From the NCBI GenBank assembly GCA_019423795.1, contig JAHZAT010000096.1, forward strand, positions 10,233 to 15,448: a stretch of 5,216 bases of DNA, read 5' to 3'. Shown here piece after piece: positions 1-5,136 of the stretch (position 1 is its first letter; each line of letters opens with the position of its first letter). The notes beneath the pieces are model-generated. The model was not told where the DNA came from and did not search any database. It worked only from the letters and a program-made list of their open reading frames with translations. Source of the stretch: Clostridiales bacterium (GTDB lineage Bacteria > Bacillota > Clostridia > Lachnospirales > Lachnospiraceae). A program made the translations under genes and the position numbers.

Positions 1-60
1 GATCAGCGCCATCTGACCACAAAATGTGATCAGTTCTTCGTTGCTAAGTTTCTTCTTCAT
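1..60 (-). CDS. Type II secretion F-family (GspF-like) membrane protein, N-terminal fragment
   Basis: Only the first 20 codons are inside the window; the gene continues past the left edge. It starts at ATG (58-60), with AAGGG (67-71) six bases upstream. The visible peptide begins MKKKLSNEEL and continues with a TFCGQMALI segment. From memory of the family, 'LSNEEL..FC.QMA.IL' matches the N-terminus of type II secretion/type IV pilus F-family proteins, polytopic inner-membrane platform proteins that help assemble pseudopilus or pilus fibres. Only 12 bases separate it from the stop of the upstream lipoprotein gene and no terminator intervenes, so co-transcription is likely. The assignment rests on 20 residues and is tentative; another membrane protein with a similar cytoplasmic start cannot be excluded. 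Confidence 0.55.
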   Translation of the reverse strand, partial: MKKKLSNEELITFCGQMALI

Positions 61-72
61 ATCTATCCCTTC

Positions 73-978
73 TTAATAACTATACTGAAGTACATAATGT
101 TCTCCATTCCCAATATATTCTTTCACATCTTCCTTGTTATCACTATTCGCTGCCAGTGTCGGATCCATTAACTCCCAGCTTTTCCCATCGAACTGAATGA
201 TATTATCTACCCATCCCTTTTCATTCAGCCAGGTACTGATCCAGGCATGATAGATATCCCCTGAATACCCGATCTCAAGCTTGGTCGGAATGCCCTGCGA
301 ACGCAGCATCGCCGTCATCAGTGCAGCATAATCAAAGCAGATTCCCTTCTTTGTCTTCAATGTCTCATCTACCGATGGCAGATATCCACTCTGAACATTC
401 TGCGCTTTCTCATCATCATATTTTACATTTTTGACCACATAATTATAAACAGCTTTGACGATTGCCAGATCATCTTTGGAATCTTTTGCCAGTTTCTTCG
501 CTTCCTTTACTGCTTTCGTCTTACTTGTAAATTCTACATACTGGTTAGGATATAAAAATGGCAGAAATTTATTTTTTAATTTCACCTCAAAACTATCCAT
601 CATCAAAACACTGTATTCATCGTCCTGCACATTTTCATATACAGAGATCTGATATGTACCATTTCCACTGGTCAATGGAAAATATGTCGGCTCTTTTGTC
701 CGTTCAATAAAATATTTATATACTTTATTATTCTTTCCGATCACTTCAACACTGATCTTCTTTGCACTTCCCTTATATCGCAGTGCTACATAGCCTTGAG
801 CCACATTCGATATATCAACCACAACCTCCCCATGATCCAAAACTTCCTTCCCCGGTGCTTCTGGCTTTAATACTCCTGCTTTCTGAGCTGTTACCTGCTT
901 CTTCCGGCCACATCCGCCAAATGGTAACATAATGATCAGGCATGTCACGATCAGTATTATTTTTATGACATACTTCAT
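73..978 (-). CDS. Lipoprotein with transglutaminase-like (papain-fold) domain
   Basis: A 301-residue protein. Residues 1-22 form a lipoprotein-type signal (basic MKYVIK, then a hydrophobic run) ending FGGC, with Cys23 as the likely lipidated residue; Phe at -3 is a non-standard lipobox position. Residues about 45-135 look beta-rich with no family recognised. Residues about 170-275 are a transglutaminase-like domain with the full triad in order: Cys214 in KKGICFDYA, His244 in YHAWIS and Asp272 in LMDPT. The protein should be anchored outside the membrane and act as a thiol protease, amidase or crosslinking enzyme; bacterial members are often peptidases and the substrate cannot be read from sequence. 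The ATG start has AAGGAG (986-991) seven bases upstream. It is followed after 12 bases by the GspF-like gene, suggesting a shared operon and possibly a role at the cell surface alongside that system (inference). The lysR gene ends 63 bases upstream, but a separate promoter is visible in the gap. Confidence 0.88.
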   Translation of the reverse strand: MKYVIKIILIVTCLIIMLPFGGCGRKKQVTAQKAGVLKPEAPGKEVLDHGEVVVDISNVAQGYVALRYKGSAKKISVEVIGKNNKVYKYFIERTKEPTYFPLTSGNGTYQISVYENVQDDEYSVLMMDSFEVKLKNKFLPFLYPNQYVEFTSKTKAVKEAKKLAKDSKDDLAIVKAVYNYVVKNVKYDDEKAQNVQSGYLPSVDETLKTKKGICFDYAALMTAMLRSQGIPTKLEIGYSGDIYHAWISTWLNEKGWVDNIIQFDGKSWELMDPTLAANSDNKEDVKEYIGNGEHYVLQYSY

Positions 979-1006
979 AAGAATTCTCCTTGTATTTACT
1001 TCCTCT

Positions 1007-1015
1007 AGTATAACA
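1007..1015 (-). promoter_or_regulatory. Extended -10 promoter for the lipoprotein/GspF-like operon
   Basis: Read on the minus strand, this is TGT-TATACT: an extended -10 (TGn) directly before TATACT, five of six matches to TATAAT. No good -35 sits 17 bases upstream (TAGAAG at best), which is tolerated by extended -10 promoters. Transcription would start near position 1000 and give a short leader carrying the AAGGAG site. No hairpin terminator for lysR is visible in the 63-base gap, so read-through from lysR is also possible. Confidence 0.5.
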
Positions 1016-1041
1016 GATTCACAATATGCCTTCTAATTTTT

Positions 1042-1908
1042 TTACGTATACAAATGCTCTCTTACATAATTTAAAAACTGCTTCTTTGCATAATCCAATG
1101 GCTTATTTTTTCTATAAAATAGTGATATCACAGAATGTAATTCATCTTCTAATGGTATCATTTTAACTCCAGCACATTTAGCTTCTCTATAAACCGTTGA
1201 AAATGTGATCGTAACCCCAACCCCTTCACTTACAAAACTCATGATTGTATTTGCTTGTGGAAATTCAAAAGCTATTTTCGGTTCAAATCCTGCTTTCTCA
1301 CAACTCTTATAAAACACTTCGTAACTTCCGCTGCCTCTCTCTGGGAAGATAAAAACATCATCTTTCAATTCTTTCAGTTGAAGTCGATCTCTTCCATAAA
1401 GCGGATGTTTTTCATATAACACTGCACACAATTTATCATCATACAGTGGGGAAAAACGGAATTTTTTCTGATCTTCCATCATATTTTCTCTCAAGATCAA
1501 GAAATCATAACGATCGGAGTTTTCCTGAATATCACTTGCGATTCTTTCATCAATCACAAGTTTGATATCTGGATATTCCTTCCTGAAATCCGCCACCAAC
1601 CTTGCAAAATGATATGGTGCAAGAACCGGCATACAACCAATTTTAATTTCCTGATTTTTCTGAACATTTTTCAGCATCTCTTCATAGGTTCCCGTCATTT
1701 TCTTTGCATAAGACAAAAAGATCTCTCCTTCTTTGGACAACTCAAATTTCCTTGTATTCCTGCGGATCAGTGTAATCCCTAACTCATTTTCCAACTTACG
1801 GATCTGTTTTGATAATGCACCTTGTGTCATGTTACAGGCATATCCAGCTTCTGTGAAATTTTTCTGTTTACATAATTCCATATAATAATATAATTGCTGT
1901 ATTTCCAT
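1042..1908 (-). CDS. LysR-type transcriptional regulator
   Basis: A 288-residue protein of normal length for the LysR family (about 290-310). The N-terminal winged helix-turn-helix spans residues about 1-60: MEIQQLYYYMELC, then FTEAGYACNMTQGALSKQI as the recognition region, and the usual linker start after FELSKEGEIFLSYA. The periplasmic-binding-like effector domain begins at EIKIGCMPVLAPYH (about 87-100) and runs to the C-terminus; its ligand cannot be deduced. I chose the ATG at 1906-1908 because AAAGGA lies eight bases upstream and the protein then begins in the family-typical way. An in-frame TTG at 1924-1926 would add six residues, but its GGAG is only four bases away. It is transcribed away from the YczE-like membrane gene, and the shared intergenic region has a LysR-type operator covering this gene's own -10. 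Autorepression and control of the divergent gene are therefore the likely role (inference). Confidence 0.93.
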   Translation of the reverse strand: MEIQQLYYYMELCKQKNFTEAGYACNMTQGALSKQIRKLENELGITLIRRNTRKFELSKEGEIFLSYAKKMTGTYEEMLKNVQKNQEIKIGCMPVLAPYHFARLVADFRKEYPDIKLVIDERIASDIQENSDRYDFLILRENMMEDQKKFRFSPLYDDKLCAVLYEKHPLYGRDRLQLKELKDDVFIFPERGSGSYEVFYKSCEKAGFEPKIAFEFPQANTIMSFVSEGVGVTITFSTVYREAKCAGVKMIPLEDELHSVISLFYRKNKPLDYAKKQFLNYVREHLYT

Positions 1909-1935
1909 TTTCCATATCCTTTTCAAATATCTCCG

Positions 1936-1956
1936 TATATTCCTATTTGGAATATA
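1936..1956. promoter_or_regulatory. LysR-type operator: perfect 8-bp interrupted dyad
   Basis: TATATTCC (1936-1943) is matched perfectly by GGAATATA (1949-1956) across a 5-base spacer. The dyad contains T-N11-A (T1940 to A1952), the hallmark core of LysR-family recognition sites. A further GGAAT half-site lies at 1970-1974, exactly 21 bp (two helical turns) after the GGAAT at 1949 and abutting the -35 of the plus-strand promoter, where a LysR activation half-site would be expected. The main dyad is centred at 1946, about 64 bp before the predicted plus-strand start near 2010, and it overlaps the lysR -10. Sequence and placement are seen directly; binding by the adjacent regulator is inferred. 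Confidence 0.7.
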
Positions 1957-1979
1957 TCAAATCTCAACTGGAATTGCAA
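1951..1979 (-). promoter_or_regulatory. lysR promoter (shared -35)
   Basis: On the minus strand TTGCAA (1974-1979) is followed after 17 bases by TATATT (1951-1956). The -10 lies entirely inside the right arm of the LysR operator, so the regulator bound there would block its own transcription. The -35 hexamer is palindromic and is the same six bases used by the divergent promoter. Matches to consensus are four of six (-35) and five of six (-10). Confidence 0.5.
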
Positions 1980-2003
1980 TACTTCATTCTCTCTATATAT
2001 AAT
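1974..2003 (+). promoter_or_regulatory. Promoter of the YczE-like membrane gene
   Basis: TTGCAA (1974-1979) and a perfect TATAAT (1998-2003) with an 18-base spacer point toward the membrane gene. Predicted start of transcription is near 2010. The -35 is weak and directly abuts a GGAAT half-site (1970-1974), which suits activation by the divergently encoded LysR regulator. Confidence 0.6.
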
Positions 2004-2068
2004 AAGAAACACAAAAGGGAATACGATTGATAAAACATAAAATTTTGATGAAAGGAATCATTGATATT

Positions 2069-2563
2069 ATGAAAAACAAAAAAAGATTTTTTTACCATAG
2101 ATTGTTATTCTATATTTTAGGACTGTTGATCATGTCTGTTGGTTCTAATTTATTTTTGAAAGCAGCTCTTGGAGTTGCACCTAGCTGTACAATGGCTTTG
2201 ACATTAAGTTATCTTTCCCCAGTTCACAGCTATGCTTTATTTAACTTCCTGATCAACTCTACTTTCTTGGTTTGTGAAGCTCTGATCCTTCATGAATTCG
2301 GGAAAATGCAGTTGACTCAGCTTGGTTTGACTTTTGTTTATTCTTTATTTATCGAATTTACTTCTTATGGTTTATTCTTTATTGAACCTCATGGACTTGC
2401 AGCTAAGATTTTACTATCTGTCATTGCATGTGCCGTGCTATCAATAGGTGTCGGATTCACGATCAGTTCCGCGATCGCCGCTTTCTTAAGTGGTAATATT
2501 ACAAATATATTTTCTTCTCTATTTCATAAGAGAATCAATGCCTACCTTGGATTTCAGGCATAA
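2069..2563 (+). CDS. YczE/YitT-like integral membrane protein, apparently C-terminally truncated
   Basis: A 164-residue hydrophobic protein with four clear membrane segments: about residues 11-33 (RLLFYILGLLIMSVG onward), 53-73, 80-102 and 108-132. The start (FYILGLL...SVGSNLFLKAALGVAP) resembles the YczE/YyaS/YitT-type family, whose members are usually about 200-220 residues and whose function is mostly unknown. The protein stops at NAYLGFQA, about where family members continue into their last one or two membrane helices, so it looks shortened. I placed the start at ATG 2069, where MKNKKRFFYHR leads directly into the first helix, with AAAGGA (2051-2056) 12 bases upstream. An in-frame TTG at 2027 with AAAGGGA six bases upstream would add 14 residues, and ATG 2048 has no good site; the start is uncertain. 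It is divergent from lysR, shares its control region, and ends eight bases before a strong hairpin. Whether the short protein is functional is unknown. Confidence 0.72.
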   Translation: MKNKKRFFYHRLLFYILGLLIMSVGSNLFLKAALGVAPSCTMALTLSYLSPVHSYALFNFLINSTFLVCEALILHEFGKMQLTQLGLTFVYSLFIEFTSYGLFFIEPHGLAAKILLSVIACAVLSIGVGFTISSAIAAFLSGNITNIFSSLFHKRINAYLGFQA

Positions 2564-2571
2564 TCCTATAG

Positions 2572-2616
2572 AAAAAAACGTAATCTCAAATGAACCTCTT
2601 GAGATTACGTTTTTTT
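2572..2616. terminator. Bidirectional intrinsic terminator
   Basis: A perfect 18-bp inverted repeat (2572-2589 with 2599-2616) encloses a 9-base loop. Its core CGTAATCTCAA pairs with TTGAGATTACG, and the outer arms are seven A and seven T, giving a U-tract on either strand. It starts eight bases after the YczE-like stop and lies 27 bases beyond the stop of the converging CAP-domain gene, so it can end both transcripts. Confidence 0.9.
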
Positions 2617-2643
2617 ATTCTATCCTGATTCTTTAGTTTTTGT

Positions 2644-3549
2644 CTATTCCCATGGATCGATTTGCTGATTCGTCGGTACGACTTTGATCTTCTTTGAAAT
2701 CGTTATCTTTGTCCCTGTTTTTAATTTTGCAGAAATCGTCACTGTTCCAGCTTTATTTCCTGTGATTCTTCCATTCGAGTCAACAGATGCCACGGATGGA
2801 TTACTACTCTTCCATGATGTGAAAGATGATGTATTGATCACTGTTGGATACACACCGTACTCTTTCATCATTTTGCCTTGATATGTTGGCTTCATCTGCA
2901 TTTTTTCTGTTTCCCATATTGTACCGTATCTGCTGTCTAGTTTTAAATAACTCTTCTTTAAATATGAATTCTTTGTCACGATATTTTTTGTAAATTGCTT
3001 TCTTGCCTTGGATTTTTCTACTTTCTTTGCTTTGGAACTGCTAAAGTCTAATACCCAGGTATTGGCTTCGTATCCGTCTCTTGACACAACCGTAACTGCT
3101 GCAACCCCTACACTTTTTGCATTCGAAAGTAACAGACCTTTTCTATGTGTGGAAGAATTGATCCAACCCTTTACGATCTGCTTCGGTGTAGTTCCTGCAG
3201 ATTGTGCACAGTTTTCATAGATGATCTTCTTGTTGATACTTTTTGAAAGCTTTCCATTTGGTCTTCTATGTGGACTTGTTTCTGGAATATAGATCGTTGT
3301 TTCAAATCCACGCATAATTGCTGAATTTGTCAATCCTCGATCCATCTTCAATGCTTTGCGTCCATTTTTCTTACGGTATTTGTTCACTTCTTTTAAGATT
3401 TTCTGTGCATCACTATAGTCCTGATATCCTGTAACAGATAATTTCCCTGTAGAAGCAGCCTCTACCTTCTTCTGACTGACTCCTGCAGTTGTAAATAGCA
3501 TTGCCGCTGCTAATGCAATACTGGCAGCTCTTCTTGATAGTTTCCTCAT
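2644..3549 (-). CDS. Secreted CAP (SCP/PR1) domain protein with C-terminal Big2 domain
   Basis: A 301-residue exported protein. Residues 1-31 are a signal peptide (MRKLSRRAAS, hydrophobic core, VEA/AS cleavage). A CAP domain spans about 46-170 with the four typical cavity residues present: Glu83 (RGFETT), His94 (SPHRRPNG), Glu112 (YENCA) and His135 (STHRKGLL), followed by the closing strand NTWVLDF. A lysine-rich linker (about 171-225) leads to a Big2/Ig-like domain at about 235-292 with the usual SSNPSVASVD...G.I.G..AGT layout. No LPXTG anchor or further membrane helix is seen, so it should be released or held by non-covalent wall binding. CAP proteins have varied or unknown activities in bacteria; no enzyme function is assigned. 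The ATG start has GAAAGGAG (3557-3564) seven bases upstream. It begins 36 bases after nth on the same strand; the pair may be co-transcribed, although a promoter candidate lies in the nth 3' end. Transcription ends at the hairpin at 2572-2616. Confidence 0.9.
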   Translation of the reverse strand: MRKLSRRAASIALAAAMLFTTAGVSQKKVEAASTGKLSVTGYQDYSDAQKILKEVNKYRKKNGRKALKMDRGLTNSAIMRGFETTIYIPETSPHRRPNGKLSKSINKKIIYENCAQSAGTTPKQIVKGWINSSTHRKGLLLSNAKSVGVAAVTVVSRDGYEANTWVLDFSSSKAKKVEKSKARKQFTKNIVTKNSYLKKSYLKLDSRYGTIWETEKMQMKPTYQGKMMKEYGVYPTVINTSSFTSWKSSNPSVASVDSNGRITGNKAGTVTISAKLKTGTKITISKKIKVVPTNQQIDPWE

Positions 3550-3585
3550 AAACTTTCTCCTTTCATACTTTTGATCATGGTACCT

Positions 3586-4218
3586 TTATATAATTTGTGC
3601 GCAGATATCATTCAAACAACATCTCTCACAATGAGGCTTTGTTCTTGCCGTACAGACATCCCTTCCATGCCATACCAGCCTGTGGCAGAAATCACTTCCT
3701 TCTTCTGGTGGAATAATCTCCCATAATGCCATCTCAACTTTTTTAGGGTCTTTTATCCCATCAACCAATCCAATCCGGTTGACCAAGCGGATACAATGTG
3801 TATCCGTAACGATCGCAGGTTTGCCAAAGACATCTCCCATGATCAGGTTGGCACTTTTTCTTCCGACCCCAGGAAGACTTAGGATCGATTTAAAATCGGT
3901 TGGGATCTTACCGTTATATTCATCTCTTAAAACTTTCATACATTTGCTGATATCTCTTGCCTTGCTCTTTCCAAGACCACAGGGCCGTACGATTTCTTCA
4001 ATATCTGCAACGTCTGCTGCTGCCAGTGCTTCTACTGTTGGATATTTTTCAAATAATCCTTTTACCACGACATTCACCCGTGCATCCGTACACTGAGCCG
4101 CCAGTCTTACGCTAACTAATAATTTCCACGCCTGATCATATTCCAGTGTGCAGTCTGCATCTGGATATTCATTCTTCAGACGCTCAATGACTTCTAGTGC
4201 CAGTTCTTTTTTATTCAT
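3586..4218 (-). CDS. nth: Endonuclease III (DNA glycosylase/AP lyase)
   Basis: A 210-residue base-excision repair enzyme of normal family length (E. coli Nth is 211). It removes oxidised pyrimidines and cleaves the DNA backbone at the abasic site. The helix-hairpin-helix motif LPGVGRKSAN carries the catalytic lysine (Lys121), followed by TDTH with the catalytic aspartate (Asp139). The N-terminal half has the SVRLAAQCTDARVN segment typical of the family. The C-terminal 4Fe-4S ligands are Cys189, Cys197, Cys200 and Cys206, spaced C-X7-C-X2-C-X5-C; E. coli has X6 in the first gap, so there is one extra residue there, a variant I believe is common in Clostridia. The start is ATG 4216-4218 with AAGGAGG (4229-4235) ten bases upstream. 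It is divergent from the secreted protein gene at 4328 with overlapping promoters, and upstream of the CAP-domain gene with no terminator between them. Confidence 0.97.
   Translation of the reverse strand: MNKKELALEVIERLKNEYPDADCTLEYDQAWKLLVSVRLAAQCTDARVNVVVKGLFEKYPTVEALAAADVADIEEIVRPCGLGKSKARDISKCMKVLRDEYNGKIPTDFKSILSLPGVGRKSANLIMGDVFGKPAIVTDTHCIRLVNRIGLVDGIKDPKKVEMALWEIIPPEEGSDFCHRLVWHGRDVCTARTKPHCERCCLNDICAQII
3587..3615 (-). promoter_or_regulatory. Candidate promoter for the CAP-domain gene inside the nth 3' end
   Basis: On the minus strand TTGAAT (3610-3615) and TATATA (3587-3592) are separated by 17 bases, each matching four of six consensus positions. Transcription would start near 3580 and leave a leader of about 30 bases with the GAAAGGAG site. 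In this AT-rich DNA such a match could be chance; the alternative is co-transcription with nth. Confidence 0.3.
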
Positions 4219-4253
4219 ATAACAGTATCCTCCTTGAAACTTGTTCTATCCTT

Positions 4254-4282
4254 ATTATACCTTGTATTTTTGCATATTTCTA
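4254..4282 (-). promoter_or_regulatory. nth promoter
   Basis: On the minus strand TAGAAA (4277-4282, four of six matches) and a perfect TATAAT (4254-4259) are 17 bases apart. Transcription would begin near 4247, 29 bases before the nth start codon. The elements interleave with those of the divergent promoter: this -35 lies within the spacer of that promoter, and its -35 lies within this spacer. Confidence 0.6.
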
Positions 4283-4291
4283 TGCTATAAT
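4262..4291 (+). promoter_or_regulatory. Promoter of the secreted Ig-like protein gene
   Basis: TTGTAT (4262-4267) is followed after 18 bases by a perfect TATAAT (4286-4291), preceded by TG at 4283-4284, which makes an extended -10. Transcription would start near 4298 and give a leader of about 30 bases. This start rules out the in-frame TTG at 4241 as the translation start from this promoter and supports ATG 4328. Confidence 0.65.
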
Positions 4292-4327
4292 GACTTTGTA
4301 TTTTTTGTTCATCGAAAGGAGAATTTT

Positions 4328-5056
4328 ATGAAGAAACATTTTTTAAAAAGTGCCTCTATTTTTCTGGCATCTGTATTAACAGTAGGTATGTGTTCTGCTT
4401 ACAGTGTAAATGCGAAAGCAAAATTTTCTCTAGCTAAAAAGACAACATTAAGTTATGACAAAAAAGATAATGGCGGGAATGGTTTTTACACAAATGTGAT
4501 CTATATCAAGGGAACAAATCGCTCTAATTCAGAATCCATCCTGCGTAATGGTATGAAGGTTAAATCCTCAAATAAAAAGGTTATTTCTACAAAAACTTTT
4601 GGAAAAGATTATTATCTTATTGAGGATAACAATCAAGTAGGGATCGGTGTAAAACTTAAGAAAACAGGATCAACAAAAATCACTGCAAAATTTAAATATA
4701 GAGGTAAAACTTATTCTGTAAAAACAACAGTCAAAGTTATAAAATACTCAAATCCTTTTAAGAAGATCGTAGTGGATGGAAGAGACTGTACTTCTGATTT
4801 TAAGAATAAAAACGGATCTGGGATTTCCTTTATGGGACGTAACATCAAGATCACTCCTAATAAGAACTGGAGAGTAAAATCTATTTATACTTACAAGCCA
4901 GGAGCTACTAAAATGAAAAGAGTAAAAGGTTCTTCCGTTACAATCCCAACAAATTGCCGTGCTTTTATTACAATGGAAAATAAAAAGAATAAATTAATAG
5001 AAAAAGTTACTTTTGATGAAATGGATACTACTGAAGATCCTGGATTTACATTCTAG
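4328..5056 (+). CDS. Secreted lysine-rich protein with Ig-like (Big2-type) domain, function unknown
   Basis: A 242-residue protein from ATG 4328, with AAAGGAG (4315-4321) six bases upstream. Residues 1-29 are a signal peptide (MKKHFLKSAS, hydrophobic core, cleavage after SVNA). Cys22 sits in VGMCS and is not a lipobox. Residues about 33-140 resemble a bacterial Ig-like/Big2 domain: KVKSSNKKVIS, then GVKLKKTGSTKITAKFKY and a closing TTVKVIKY strand. Residues about 141-230 are not recognised; they look beta-rich and hold the only two mature cysteines, Cys154 and Cys210, which could form a disulfide. The mature protein is strongly basic up to an acidic tail with DEMDTTED. No sortase signal, membrane anchor, enzyme motif or repeat is visible, so it is probably a released or wall-associated surface protein. 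It is monocistronic, with its own promoter and a hairpin starting 12 bases after the stop. It shares the KSSN...V.S and AK.K pattern with the Big2 domain of the nearby CAP protein, but that is general to the fold. Confidence 0.85.
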   Translation: MKKHFLKSASIFLASVLTVGMCSAYSVNAKAKFSLAKKTTLSYDKKDNGGNGFYTNVIYIKGTNRSNSESILRNGMKVKSSNKKVISTKTFGKDYYLIEDNNQVGIGVKLKKTGSTKITAKFKYRGKTYSVKTTVKVIKYSNPFKKIVVDGRDCTSDFKNKNGSGISFMGRNIKITPNKNWRVKSIYTYKPGATKMKRVKGSSVTIPTNCRAFITMENKKNKLIEKVTFDEMDTTEDPGFTF

Positions 5057-5068
5057 ACACAATTTTAA

Positions 5069-5113
5069 AACAGCCCAGAATCGTCTTTTTATACCTGACG
5101 ATTCTGGGCTGTT
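5069..5113. terminator. Bidirectional intrinsic terminator
   Basis: A perfect 17-bp inverted repeat (AACAGCCCAGAATCGTC at 5069-5085, paired with 5097-5113) encloses an 11-base loop. Its GC-rich base is followed by a U-rich but interrupted tail on the plus strand (TTCTTATCTTC) and by TTTTAAAATT on the minus strand. It lies 12 bases after the 4328-5056 gene and 23 bases beyond the stop of the converging partial gene at the right edge, so it can serve both. Confidence 0.85.
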
Positions 5114-5136
5114 CTTATCTTCTACAATTTCTTTGT

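Noticed and set aside
455..652. Open frame on the plus strand opposite the lipoprotein gene
   Set aside because: It is antisense to an assigned gene, has no convincing ribosome binding site and gives a Phe/Ser-rich shadow translation.
1909..1926. TTG start for the LysR gene at 1924-1926
   Set aside because: It has only GGAG four bases away, whereas ATG 1908 has AAAGGA at eight bases and gives the normal family N-terminus.
1042..2563. LysR plus YczE-like pair as a horizontally acquired island
   Set aside because: Hand counts of some lines suggest lower GC here than in parts of nth (16/60 at 1081-1140 against 30/60 at 3961-4020), but other nth lines are equally AT-rich, and no direct repeats, integrase or tRNA border the pair.
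2572..2616. 18-bp hairpin as a mobile-element end or attachment site
   Set aside because: The A7/T7 outer arms, its place between converging stops and the lack of a second copy fit a bidirectional terminator.
3550..3585. Riboswitch or attenuator before the CAP-domain gene
   Set aside because: Only 36 bases separate it from nth and no hairpin is visible.
3779..4096. Open frame of 105 codons on the plus strand opposite nth
   Set aside because: It lies wholly inside a confidently assigned conserved gene, and the translation resembles no known protein; it is an antisense shadow.
4241..4327. Longer N-terminus for the secreted Ig-like protein from TTG 4241
   Set aside because: The extended -10 promoter lies inside this stretch, the ATG at 4328 has an AAAGGAG site, and a clean signal peptide starts there.
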